Below, piece after piece: positions 1 to 7,959 of a stretch of DNA of 24,654 nt. The stretch covers positions 1-24,654 of the forward strand of contig CAYZJC010000025.1 of NCBI GenBank assembly GCA_964478775.1, given 5' to 3'. Position 1 is the stretch's first letter; the number at the start of each line of letters is the position of its first letter. Under the pieces are notes generated by a model. The model had not been told where the DNA came from. It made no database searches and saw only the letters and a list, made by a program, of their open reading frames with translations. The translations under genes and the position numbers were made by a program. Source of the DNA: PNMQ01 sp964478775 (GTDB lineage: Bacteria > Pseudomonadota > Alphaproteobacteria > Paracaedibacterales > CAIOTO01).

Positions 1-191
1 TTAAGCTTAACATAGAGTTGTTTCATTACACTGCAAAGAATAACACCGTTCACACTGCATACATCTTTATATCAATATAAATAAACAAAACTACATACGT
101 ATTTGCGATTGTTCATATTATATAACAATAACAGTTAATAAATAGTTAACTATTATCTATTTACATGCATAGTTCCAATAAATAACTTAGG

Positions 192-1145
192 CTATTCACC
201 CTTTGCATGCAAACGAGCCTTTTTAAGTTTTTCAAAGTCTTCACCGGCGTGGTAAGAAGAACGTGTCAAGGCAGAGGCAGCAACCATTAAAAAGCCTTTT
301 GACCTTGCAATCGTTTCATAAATCTCAAATTGTTCTGGCTTGATATAATCTATCACAGGGTGGTGTTTTGGGGTAGGCTGAAGGTACTGACCAATGGTCA
401 TAAAATCAACGTTTGCAGCGCGCAAATCATCCATCACCTGCATGACTTCATGTTTTTCTTCACCAAGTCCTACCATAATACCTGACTTTGTGAAAATAGT
501 TGGGTCAAGTTGTTTCACTTTATCTAAAAGACGCAGGGAATGAAAATAGCGGGCACCTGGCCTGACGGATGTATACAAACCTGGAACTGTTTCAAGGTTA
601 TGATTATACACATCTGGCCTTGCTTTAACCACAATCTCAAGCGCACCCTCTTTACGTAAAAAGTCAGGGGTTAAGACTTCTATTGTAGTCATTGGTGTAA
701 AGCTTCGAATGGCTTGTATGGTTTGTGCAAAGTGTTCAGCGCCGCCATCTGGCAAGTCGTCTCTATCGACTGAAGTAATCACTACATGTGACAAGCCTAG
801 CTTAGCAACTGCCTGGGCAACACGTTCTGGTTCATGAGGGTCGAGCAGATCAGGTCTTCCTGTTTTGATATTACAAAAGGCGCAGGCACGTGTGCAAATA
901 TCGCCCAAGATCATCATAGTGGCATGTTTTTTTTCCCAGCATTCACCTACATTTGGACAAGCGGCTTCTTCACAAACGGTTTTAAGTTTATGTTCACGAA
1001 TCAGCTGCGCTGTTTCATGGTATCCCTTACTATTGGGCGCTTTCACACGAATCCAGCTTGGTTTTGAACGGCGTGTTGATGTGTTTAACTGTTCAGCATC
1101 TACATTGGCGCTGCTCGTTGCAAGTTGTAGGGAATCTATAGACAT
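192..1145 (-). CDS. lipA: Lipoyl synthase (radical SAM)
   Basis: Inserts two sulfur atoms into octanoyl groups on lipoyl-dependent enzymes, giving the lipoyl cofactor of pyruvate and 2-oxoglutarate dehydrogenases in the cytoplasm. Both cluster motifs of the family are visible: the LipA-specific CX4CX5C at C58, C63, C69 (auxiliary Fe-S cluster, the sulfur donor) and the radical-SAM CX3CX2C at C84, C88, C91. The C-terminal RSSYHAG motif (residues 295-301) supplies the conserved serine that ligates the auxiliary cluster. The length of 317 residues is normal. The start ATG has an AAGGA ribosome-binding site a few bases upstream. The gene lies 32 bases behind thyX on the same strand and is probably the last gene of the greA-thyX-lipA cluster. 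Downstream bases 1-191 are AT-rich and hold only a weak palindrome (143-152), with no clear terminator. Confidence 0.97.
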   Translation of the reverse strand: MSIDSLQLATSSANVDAEQLNTSTRRSKPSWIRVKAPNSKGYHETAQLIREHKLKTVCEEAACPNVGECWEKKHATMMILGDICTRACAFCNIKTGRPDLLDPHEPERVAQAVAKLGLSHVVITSVDRDDLPDGGAEHFAQTIQAIRSFTPMTTIEVLTPDFLRKEGALEIVVKARPDVYNHNLETVPGLYTSVRPGARYFHSLRLLDKVKQLDPTIFTKSGIMVGLGEEKHEVMQVMDDLRAANVDFMTIGQYLQPTPKHHPVIDYIKPEQFEIYETIARSKGFLMVAASALTRSSYHAGEDFEKLKKARLHAKGE

Positions 1146-1177
1146 GCATCATTCCTTTAGGAAATAGACGTGTTCAT

Positions 1178-2182
1178 TTACGCCGCTGTTGATTGAAGGT
1201 TTAAATCAAAAATGGCTTGTAGTTCTACCCATTCACGTTTAGTAAGACCACTATTTTCAAACGTAATAGTTTCACCATTTAGACGGCGTTGAATCACTTG
1301 AGTAGCTGTCGCTGAAAGATGTGTGGCTTGCTGGCGGTATTCCTCAAAGGCTTCAAAAGCAATTGGTACCCAACGTTGCATAATTTTTGCAATTTGATCA
1401 GCGTAGGCGCGAATTTCATATTGCGCATGGGGGTCAGCACGCAGGCGAACAAAGTGCATCAGGTTATGCAAGTCAATTTTCCAATACCATTGGGTGTAAA
1501 AATTTACAGGCAAATTCATACGGGCAAGTTCACGTGCTAAACCGTCATGGTCACCATGGGCAGCATCCTCATTGAGTAGCCATTGATAATGGTCATAACA
1601 ACGCGTCGCATCTTCTTTTAACATATTCAAAACGGTTTGTGCGTGTTCACCTGACAAGACCTGGTCACGCCCTTGACGGTTCGTTAATGACTGTGAAGAC
1701 AAATGTTCTACATTTGGCACGTAAAATTCTCTATCCAAAATGGAATAGCGTGCTGAATATTCATTTACATTAGCTGTTCTATGGCGAATCCATTGACGGG
1801 CAACGAACATGGGAAGCTTCACATGCAGCTTTAATTCGCACATTTCAAAGGGGGTGGAATGCCAATGGCGCATCAAATAACGAATTAATCCACGGTCTTC
1901 ACTAACCTGCTTTGTTCCTTTACCATAGGAAACGCGGGCGGCCTGTACAATAGCGCTATCATCACCCATATAGTCAACCACACGCACGAAACCGTGGTCT
2001 AGCACAGGAAATGGCTCATATAAAACTTCTTCTAGGGCTGCAACGGTACTGCGCTTCGTTGTAAAGGACTGAGATTTAACCTGATCTAGCTCATCGCGAC
2101 TTGCTGTGCTCAAAGCATCATTGTGCTGTGTTGACTTATGGGTTGCGGTTAGATTTTGATCAGGCGTAGTCATTTTATGCAT
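1178..2182 (-). CDS. thyX: Flavin-dependent thymidylate synthase ThyX
   Basis: Makes dTMP from dUMP using FAD, NADPH and methylenetetrahydrofolate, replacing the classical ThyA. The diagnostic ThyX motif RHRX7S is complete at residues 133-143 (RHRTANVNEYS). The following sequence through the C-terminal TKREW stretch resembles the longer ThyX form seen in Rickettsia-type alphaproteobacteria. The first roughly 45 residues before the conserved core are polar, rich in Thr, Ser and Gln, and look like a non-conserved extension. The first ATG (2182) overlaps the last bases of greA by 8 bases, which suggests translational coupling. A second in-frame ATG lies three codons later (2173) and could also be used; no strong ribosome-binding site decides between them. 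No thyA is present in the window. Confidence 0.96.
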   Translation of the reverse strand: MHKMTTPDQNLTATHKSTQHNDALSTASRDELDQVKSQSFTTKRSTVAALEEVLYEPFPVLDHGFVRVVDYMGDDSAIVQAARVSYGKGTKQVSEDRGLIRYLMRHWHSTPFEMCELKLHVKLPMFVARQWIRHRTANVNEYSARYSILDREFYVPNVEHLSSQSLTNRQGRDQVLSGEHAQTVLNMLKEDATRCYDHYQWLLNEDAAHGDHDGLARELARMNLPVNFYTQWYWKIDLHNLMHFVRLRADPHAQYEIRAYADQIAKIMQRWVPIAFEAFEEYRQQATHLSATATQVIQRRLNGETITFENSGLTKREWVELQAIFDLNLQSTAA

Positions 2183-2648
2183 ATCTCACTTCTAAAACGG
2201 TGTAGGCTTTACTGCCATTTGGGGTTATCACTTCGATACTGTCATCTGCTTTTTTACCAATTAAGGCACGCGCAAGGGGGGATGTAATCGAAAGAAAACC
2301 TTTCTTCACATCAGACTCGTCACTGCCCACAATTTGGTATTTATGTTCTTCGTCGGTATCGTCATCACACAAGCGAATGGTTGCACCAAATTTAATGTCG
2401 TCACCTGAAATACGAGAAACATCAATCACGTCAGCACGATTAATTTTATCTTCCAGCTCAACAATGCGCCCTTCAATAAAGCTTTGCTTTTCTTTCGCTG
2501 CATGATATTCAGCATTTTCAGATAAATCACCATGTTCACGTGCAGCTGAAATCGCTTTAATTACAGCAGGACGTTCAACACGTTTAAGATGTTGCAGTTC
2601 ACTTTCAAGACGGTCATATCCGCCTTTTGTCATTGGGAGTTTTTCCAT
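2175..2648 (-). CDS. greA: Transcription elongation factor GreA
   Basis: Rescues backtracked RNA polymerase by inserting a coiled coil into the secondary channel and stimulating transcript cleavage. Residues 1-75 form the predicted coiled coil with the tip motif GDLSENAEY, including the catalytic acids D41 and E44. The C-terminal FKBP-like domain carries the family sequence SPLARALIGK at about 123-132. The length of 157 residues is standard. The start MEKLPMT matches the usual alphaproteobacterial GreA N-terminus (known of the family), although no strong ribosome-binding site is visible upstream. It is first of the minus-strand cluster; its stop codon lies inside the thyX start region. Confidence 0.97.
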   Translation of the reverse strand: MEKLPMTKGGYDRLESELQHLKRVERPAVIKAISAAREHGDLSENAEYHAAKEKQSFIEGRIVELEDKINRADVIDVSRISGDDIKFGATIRLCDDDTDEEHKYQIVGSDESDVKKGFLSITSPLARALIGKKADDSIEVITPNGSKAYTVLEVRYA

Positions 2649-3174
2649 ATCTATTTTAACTCTGCTTAAATTTTCTTCTTAAGATTCATTTGATCACAGC
2701 ACAAAAACATGTGCCCCGCTGCGGCCTATAAGGTTCTTAAGTATATTTCAATTTTAAATCATAACGGATTGAAGAAACTGATAGCAAGCGATTTTTTTAT
2801 ATAGTATCGCAAGATAGCAAAGACTCTTCTATAGCATATCTCTTGTAGTCTGGCTCAAGCGTCATATCGTCCCTGGCGCAACCACACTTGGCATTTGGCC
2901 TATACTTCATTCCTCAAGTTGCTATCAAAAACCAAAGTGAATTAACAGTTTTGATTTGAGCTTTTAACGATTACGCTAAACGGACATTATCAAATTGGGC
3001 TTACACAGGCTTAAAAAAACTCAGTTGTATAATAACCTCTGTTTGGTTTATAGTGCTAGTGTATATTGCTGTGGCTTTCTAACAGCAACTTTAATATTAG
3101 GTAAGATTAAAGACTAACAAACAATTTTGAAGGTCTTTTTGAAATAAAAAATTAGATAGAACTGGTTAATTAAT
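2649..3174. other. 526-base spacer between divergent greA and psd, no confident gene
   Basis: This must contain the promoters of both greA (minus) and psd (plus), but I see no convincing pair of -35/-10 hexamers; a TATAAT at 3028-3033 lacks a partner. The stretch contains an IS-end-like sequence at 2982-3006 (separate entry). A 36-codon minus-strand reading frame at 2800-2910 starts with ATG and contains the run KCGCARDD, but it matches no family I know and its purine-rich site is too close to the ATG. The whole spacer reads like decayed mobile-element DNA between two housekeeping genes. Confidence 0.6.
2982..3006. repeat. Solitary IS-end-like repeat, matches the left end of the 20.7 kb element
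   Basis: These 25 bases begin GGACATTATCAAATTG and are identical at 24 of 25 positions to the reverse complement of 20724-20748, the left end of the decayed IS between pnp and cysS. No transposase remnant can be recognised next to it. It is probably the leftover end of a second copy of the same IS type. The match is seen directly; the IS origin is inferred. Confidence 0.65.
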
Positions 3175-3861
3175 ATGAATTTTCGCGCTATAATACATCC
3201 AGAGGGATGGAGATTTGTTGCCATATTTGGGGCAGTAACAGCTTTCGTGGCATTGTTTTCACAATTTCTCGCATGGGTTTGTTTTGTACTGACATGTTGG
3301 TGTTTTTACTTTTTCAGAAACCCAAGGCGCATGACCCCCACAAGAGACGGTCTTGTTATCAGCCCTGCTGATGGAAAAGTGGTGATGATTAAAGAAATGA
3401 TCCCCCCTCAAGAACTCCACATGCCAAACACTATGCACAATCGCATTAGCATCTTTTTAAATGTCTTTGACGTTCATATTAATCGCATCCCCGTAAAAGG
3501 GACTGTAAAGACTGTGCATTATCATCCAGGTCGTTTTTTCAATGCATCGCTTGATAAGGCAAGTGAATTTAATGAAAGAAATTCTGTGGTTGTTGATACG
3601 GCACATGGCGACATTGGCTTTACGCAAATCGCAGGTTTAATTGCGCGCCGTATTCGCTGCGATGTTAGCGAAGGTGACCGTGTTGAAACAGGCAGCCAAT
3701 ATGGGCTGATTCGTTTTGGTAGCCGTGTGGATATTTATATTCCTGTGACGACAGCTCCGCTCGTGTGTGTAGGGCAGCGGACAATTGCTGGAGAAACTGT
3801 TTTAGCAGACTTCTTAAGTGACGAAAGCGCACGTGAAGCTGTTTGTTTGGAGACATTATAG
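3175..3861 (+). CDS. psd: Phosphatidylserine decarboxylase proenzyme, short type
   Basis: Converts phosphatidylserine to phosphatidylethanolamine at the inner membrane. The protein of 228 residues is the short Psd type common in alphaproteobacteria. It has a hydrophobic N-terminal region (about residues 13-47), the conserved stretch ISPADGKV, and a C-terminal RFGSRVDIY motif. Cleavage before the serine in FGSR is known in this family to give the alpha chain with its pyruvoyl group. Start codon ATG; no strong ribosome-binding site is visible. The stop TAG shares its last base with the GTG start of pssA, giving a tightly coupled pair that performs the two consecutive steps of phosphatidylethanolamine synthesis. 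Confidence 0.96.
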   Translation: MNFRAIIHPEGWRFVAIFGAVTAFVALFSQFLAWVCFVLTCWCFYFFRNPRRMTPTRDGLVISPADGKVVMIKEMIPPQELHMPNTMHNRISIFLNVFDVHINRIPVKGTVKTVHYHPGRFFNASLDKASEFNERNSVVVDTAHGDIGFTQIAGLIARRIRCDVSEGDRVETGSQYGLIRFGSRVDIYIPVTTAPLVCVGQRTIAGETVLADFLSDESAREAVCLETL

Positions 3862-4703
3862 TGAGACCTCTCAAGCGCAAAAACGCTATTAAAAAAGACA
3901 ATGTTTTTAAGCCCTTGTTTAGGTCTGCCTTTCGTGAACGACAAAAACTAAAGGCCCAAACCTTTACAGCCATGATTCCCAACATGACAACCTTAATGGC
4001 GCTGTGTTGTGGAATGACAGCCATTCGCTTTGCGTTACTTCAAAAGTGGGAATATGCAATCGTTTCAATTTTAATAGCAGCTGTGCTTGATGCACTTGAC
4101 GGAAGGCTGGCCCGCCTTTTAAAAAGCACCAGTCGTTTCGGTGCGGAATTAGATTCCTTTTCAGACTTTTTAAGTTTTGGTGTGGCACCAGCCCTCATTA
4201 TGTATTTAAAAGCACTGCATACGTGGGGTGAAATTGGTTGGGTGATCAGCTTATTCTTTAGTATGTGTATGGTGTTGCGTCTTGCGCGTTTTAATGTGGC
4301 CAACATAGATGAAAACCAACCGCAATGGATGCTAGGCTTCTTTACGGGTGTTCCTGCACCTTTGGGTGGCTTTTTAGGATTATTCCCCCTCATTCTAATG
4401 ATTACTTTCCCACACGTCACCTTATTTTCCTCCACAGGGTTTTGTGCTATTATCATGATTACAGTTGGCGCATTGATGATTAGTCGTATCCCCACATTTT
4501 CATTAAAGAAAGTGGTGATACCCCCCAGTTACGTTATGCCATTTTTATTAATGTTATTTGTATTGGTAAGCTTATTGTATAGTTTTCCATGGAAGACATT
4601 AACCGTGCTTGGGTGTATGTATTTGTGCACGATACCCTTAAGCATTAAAAGTTTTAGAAAAAAAAAGAAACAAGACTCAGAACACAATACAGCACAATTA
4701 TAG
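3861..4703 (+). CDS. pssA: CDP-diacylglycerol--serine O-phosphatidyltransferase
   Basis: Makes phosphatidylserine from CDP-diacylglycerol and serine, the substrate of the Psd encoded just upstream. The CDP-alcohol phosphotransferase signature DGX2ARX8GX3DX3D is perfect at residues 81-102 region (D80, G81, A84, R85, G94, D98, D102 with numbering from the GTG). About eight hydrophobic segments and a very basic C-terminus (RKKKKQ) fit an integral membrane enzyme of about 280 residues. I chose the GTG at 3861 because it overlaps the psd stop (TAGTG) and has GGAG nine bases upstream. A TTG at 3843 in the same frame would add six residues. It converges on bdhA with 24 bases between the stop codons. 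Confidence 0.95.
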   Translation: MRPLKRKNAIKKDNVFKPLFRSAFRERQKLKAQTFTAMIPNMTTLMALCCGMTAIRFALLQKWEYAIVSILIAAVLDALDGRLARLLKSTSRFGAELDSFSDFLSFGVAPALIMYLKALHTWGEIGWVISLFFSMCMVLRLARFNVANIDENQPQWMLGFFTGVPAPLGGFLGLFPLILMITFPHVTLFSSTGFCAIIMITVGALMISRIPTFSLKKVVIPPSYVMPFLLMLFVLVSLLYSFPWKTLTVLGCMYLCTIPLSIKSFRKKKKQDSEHNTAQL

Positions 4704-4727
4704 TCGGGGCAATAACTGCAACCCAAC

Positions 4728-5510
4728 CTACTGCGCTGTCCACCCCCCATCAACAGACCAAGCAGCCCCTGTCATTTGACTGGCGGCTTCCTGGCACAAA
4801 AACAAGGCCATTTCACCAATGTCTTCTGGCTTTACAAACCGTAAAGAAGGCTGCTTTTCAGATAAAAGTTCATGCATAGCCTCTTCAAAGGAAATATTTT
4901 TAAGCTTTGCCTTTTCATGAATTTGATTTTCAACAAGGGATGTATAAACCCAGCCAGGGCAAATGGCATTACACGTAATATTTTCTTTTGCTGTTTCAAG
5001 AGCTGTGACTTTTGTAAGGCCAATAACACCATGCTTAGCTGCAACATAAGCAGCCTTATTGATTGACGCCACAAGTCCATGTGCAGACGCTATATTAATA
5101 ATGCGACCCCAGTTTGATTGGCGCATGTATGGCAATGCAAGTCGTGTGCAGTGAAAAACAGCGCTAAGGTTTAAGGCAATAAGATAGTCCCATTTTTCTG
5201 CAGGAAATTGGTCAACTGGGCTTACATATTGCATGCCCGCATTATTGACAACGATATCAACCCCACCAAATCTTTCAGCAATTTTAATGAACATACTTTC
5301 TATTTCAGCTGACTTGGTTAAGTCTGCTTCTTCAAATATAACAGTGCCTGACGTAAGATTTGACACCTCTTTAAGAAGTGTGCTAATATCGTCAGATGGA
5401 AATGCCCCGTTGATAATAACATTAGCCTGTCGCTTGGCAAATGCTTGTGCGATAGAAAGGCCTATTCCACTTGTTGATCCTGTAACTAATACCGTTTTAT
5501 TTTTTAACAT
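4728..5510 (-). CDS. bdhA: 3-hydroxybutyrate dehydrogenase (SDR family)
   Basis: NAD-dependent oxidation of 3-hydroxybutyrate to acetoacetate, part of ketone-body or polyhydroxybutyrate metabolism in the cytoplasm. It is a classical short-chain dehydrogenase of 260 residues. The nucleotide-binding TGSTSGIG is at 10-17, NNAG at 89-92, and the catalytic set is N114, S142, Y155 and K159. The stretches NNAGMQYVSPV, RIINIASAHGLVAS and CNAICPGWV, and the end SVDGGWTAQ, are characteristic of BdhA rather than of generic SDRs. No PHA synthase or depolymerase is seen nearby, so the pathway role is inferred. The ribosome-binding site is weak, and the upstream promoter region is interrupted by the assembly gap at 5525-5534. 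Confidence 0.93.
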   Translation of the reverse strand: MLKNKTVLVTGSTSGIGLSIAQAFAKRQANVIINGAFPSDDISTLLKEVSNLTSGTVIFEEADLTKSAEIESMFIKIAERFGGVDIVVNNAGMQYVSPVDQFPAEKWDYLIALNLSAVFHCTRLALPYMRQSNWGRIINIASAHGLVASINKAAYVAAKHGVIGLTKVTALETAKENITCNAICPGWVYTSLVENQIHEKAKLKNISFEEAMHELLSEKQPSLRFVKPEDIGEMALFLCQEAASQMTGAAWSVDGGWTAQ

Positions 5511-5524
5511 ATATAAGGCAATCC

Positions 5525-5534
5525 NNNNNNNNNN
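5525..5534. other. Assembly gap (10 N)
   Basis: Ten undetermined bases lie between divergent bdhA and the MFS gene. The true length of the missing DNA is unknown. Promoters for both genes probably lie here, and a small gene could be hidden if the gap is longer than shown. Confidence 0.99.
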
Positions 5535-5579
5535 TTTCAGATTGGCATAAAAGTATTAATTTTTTGGAAACAAAAACGC

Positions 5580-6839
5580 ATGAATCATAACAAAACAAAA
5601 ATTCCTTTAGCAATTTGGGTAATTGGCATAGCAAGTGGTTTGCTTAATGTCACGTCCTGTTTGATTTTCTCATTGTCTGGTATTTTTTTAAATAGCAGAG
5701 GGGTCGCCATTGACTGGATTTCAACCCTTGAACATACTGTTGAAGCTCTTGCACAATGCATGAAAGTGGTTTCTGGCATTATCAGTGACTTTTTCAAACG
5801 ACGAAAAACCCTTATTTTAATTGGCTTTGGGTTGTCCATGTTGTCTCGTCCACTTTTAGCATTAGGGGTATCTTGCCTTGTTGCCACAGCTGCTTTCGTT
5901 GTGATGTTTATCTCACGTGTGTTAGAACGTTTAGCAAATGGTATTCAGTCTACGCCACGTGACGCTTTGGTGGCTGACTTGTCACCTGCCCCAATTAAAG
6001 GGGAATGCTTTGGTCTTCGCCAAGCCTTGACAACAGCAGGTTCATTTATTGGGGCGTTACTTGCCATGTTTTTAATGTGGTACACCAACAATAACTATGA
6101 AAAGATTTTCTGGATAGCAACAATTCCCCCCATCATTGCGTTTGTGATTTTATATTGGTTTGTGCATGAACCTAAAACAAAACATCACCCAATGGATGAA
6201 GCTGAAATTAAGTCGCTTGAAACCCCCATAGATGAAGGTATTGTCAATAATTTCTCACGCCTTGGAAAACCGTTTTGGGCGATTATGTCTGTGGTTCTTA
6301 TTTTCATGTTAGCGCGTGTTAGTGAACAAATTTTAAGTCTGCATGCCTTAAAAACACATGGCCTTCCGGAAACATGGGTACCACTGATTTGCGTGATTTA
6401 TAATATAGCAACGTCGATTGCCTCATACCCTATTGGGCGCTTGTCAGACAAAATGCCACGTGTTTATGTGTTGATGCTGGGATGTTTCTTTTTGGTCATT
6501 GCCGATTTATTGTTAAGCCTTGCCCCTTCCCTTTCCGTTGTATTTATAGGCGTGGCTGCATGGGGTGTGCAAATTGGGATTACACAGAGTATGTTCCTAG
6601 CCCTTATTGCAGATCATGTGCCGCAAGATTTACGCGGTACAAGCTTTGGTATCTTCTACCTCTTTAGTGCCGCATCAATTTTCGTTGCAGGGCTCTATGG
6701 TGGCTATGTGTCAAAGCATTTTAGTATATCGTTAATGTATATGTTAAGCGGTATAATTGCATGTTGTTCCATTGTTGTGCTATACTATGTCAACAAATTT
6801 GTTCTCTCTAAGAAGGTTACGGGGTCTGTTGTCAGTTAA
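5580..6839 (+). CDS. MFS transporter, unknown substrate
   Basis: A 419-residue integral membrane protein with about 12 hydrophobic segments, matching a major facilitator superfamily carrier. The loop after the second segment carries the MFS motif-A pattern G66-IISD-FFKRRK, and the sequence STPRDALVADLSP in the loop after segment 4 is typical of a drug-efflux-like MFS group. The central loop is hydrophilic (HEPKTKHHPMDEAE). The substrate cannot be told from sequence. GGAA lies about 11 bases before the ATG. It is followed after 58 bases by a second transporter on the same strand, and the two probably share a transcript ending at the terminator 7811-7841. Confidence 0.9.
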   Translation: MNHNKTKIPLAIWVIGIASGLLNVTSCLIFSLSGIFLNSRGVAIDWISTLEHTVEALAQCMKVVSGIISDFFKRRKTLILIGFGLSMLSRPLLALGVSCLVATAAFVVMFISRVLERLANGIQSTPRDALVADLSPAPIKGECFGLRQALTTAGSFIGALLAMFLMWYTNNNYEKIFWIATIPPIIAFVILYWFVHEPKTKHHPMDEAEIKSLETPIDEGIVNNFSRLGKPFWAIMSVVLIFMLARVSEQILSLHALKTHGLPETWVPLICVIYNIATSIASYPIGRLSDKMPRVYVLMLGCFFLVIADLLLSLAPSLSVVFIGVAAWGVQIGITQSMFLALIADHVPQDLRGTSFGIFYLFSAASIFVAGLYGGYVSKHFSISLMYMLSGIIACCSIVVLYYVNKFVLSKKVTGSVVS

Positions 6840-6897
6840 CACACATATCAGCATGGGCTATTTAATGCTCATGACAACAACTTGGCTTGCATGATTC

Positions 6898-7770
6898 ATG
6901 AATACTGAACTCAAAGGTTTTATATATGCTGTTTTGTCAGCGGTGACATATAGTGCGCTTGGTTTATTTGGCCAGCGGATTATGGACCTTGGCATTAGCA
7001 ATGAATGTATGTTGCTATGGCGCTTTGTCTTTTCTTTTTTAATTTTAGCTATCTTTTTTCCCAAACGTATATGGGTGCGTTTTCGAGTGAAGCCGTCGCA
7101 TGCGATTGTTGTGGTTTTATCTTTTGTCGCATCCGCCTACTTTTATTTTGAGTCAACCAAGCGCTTAGGCACCGGCCTTGCCATGACAGTATTTTTTATA
7201 TACCCCATGTTATTGGCTGTCTTAAATAGATTTATTTTAAAAGAACATTTACCACAGCTACAAAAAATAGGCATGCTACTTACCTTCATCGCCATTTTAT
7301 TTTTATCAGACTTTGATTTCACACCACAAGGCAATATTGGCCAAGGTTTTATCTTTGGGCTGCTTGGTGGGCTTGGGTATGCTATTTATATTTTTGGAAC
7401 CAGGGCTGTTGCAATGGATTCCTTTGCCTTAACGGCCTGGGTATGCCTTGGTTCAGCATTCTTTTTCTTTGTGCAAAGCACGTTGTTGGGCACGCTTCGT
7501 TTTGTGCCAATGCAAGGGTTATTTGACTTGTTTTGTATTACGGTGTTATGCACCATTATACCGATGCTACTGTTTATTAAAGCAGTACACCTCATTGGTA
7601 GTGTAAAAACATCACTCTTGTCAATTGCAGAACCCCCTTCAACCATATTACTTGGTATGTATTTCTTGAATGAGATTTTTTCTTCTTGTCAAATTATTGG
7701 GTTTGTTTTCATGGTGGCCTCGATGCTAGTCATTGAAAGCGATAAATTTATATTATTGCGGAAAAAATAA
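6898..7770 (+). CDS. EamA/DMT-family transporter
   Basis: A 290-residue membrane protein with about ten hydrophobic segments arranged as two EamA halves (roughly 1-130 and 145-285), as in drug/metabolite exporters such as RhaT- or YdcZ-like permeases. The first half starts with KGFIYAVLSAVTYSALGLFGQRI; the second half contains the usual AEPPSTILLG stretch before the last segments. Members export or import metabolites, but the substrate here is unknown. The ribosome-binding site is weak. It probably forms a two-gene unit with the MFS gene and is followed by a stem-loop terminator. Confidence 0.88.
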   Translation: MNTELKGFIYAVLSAVTYSALGLFGQRIMDLGISNECMLLWRFVFSFLILAIFFPKRIWVRFRVKPSHAIVVVLSFVASAYFYFESTKRLGTGLAMTVFFIYPMLLAVLNRFILKEHLPQLQKIGMLLTFIAILFLSDFDFTPQGNIGQGFIFGLLGGLGYAIYIFGTRAVAMDSFALTAWVCLGSAFFFFVQSTLLGTLRFVPMQGLFDLFCITVLCTIIPMLLFIKAVHLIGSVKTSLLSIAEPPSTILLGMYFLNEIFSSCQIIGFVFMVASMLVIESDKFILLRKK

Positions 7771-7810
7771 CACCCTTTATTCCCTCACCTTCTTAAGGTC
7801 TGATGCTGTT

Positions 7811-7841
7811 TTAAGACGCCGACACCGCCTTAACGTTTTTT
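7811..7841 (+). terminator. Rho-independent terminator after the transporter pair
   Basis: An 8-base stem TTAAGACG/CGCCTTAA with one mismatch and a 7-base loop is followed by cgTTTTTT. It lies 40 bases after the EamA stop and ahead of the next gene. Confidence 0.65.
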
Positions 7842-7959
7842 CACATTCCCCCACATATCTTAAAGCAATTTTTTTAAACAATTAATCAAATGTTAACGAT
7901 TATCCGCAATCATCTAGATATATACCTGTCTTACATCATGATGAACGGAGAAATGATTT

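Noticed and set aside
143..152. TAGTTAACTA palindrome downstream of lipA as a terminator
   Set aside because: All but G/C-free stem, no loop and no T-run; too weak to support.
2893..2908. Shared GCCTATACT stretch with the pnp promoter region
   Set aside because: Only about nine bases agree exactly, the position relative to the IS end differs, and there is no matching -35 box here; likely chance similarity of a -10-like sequence.
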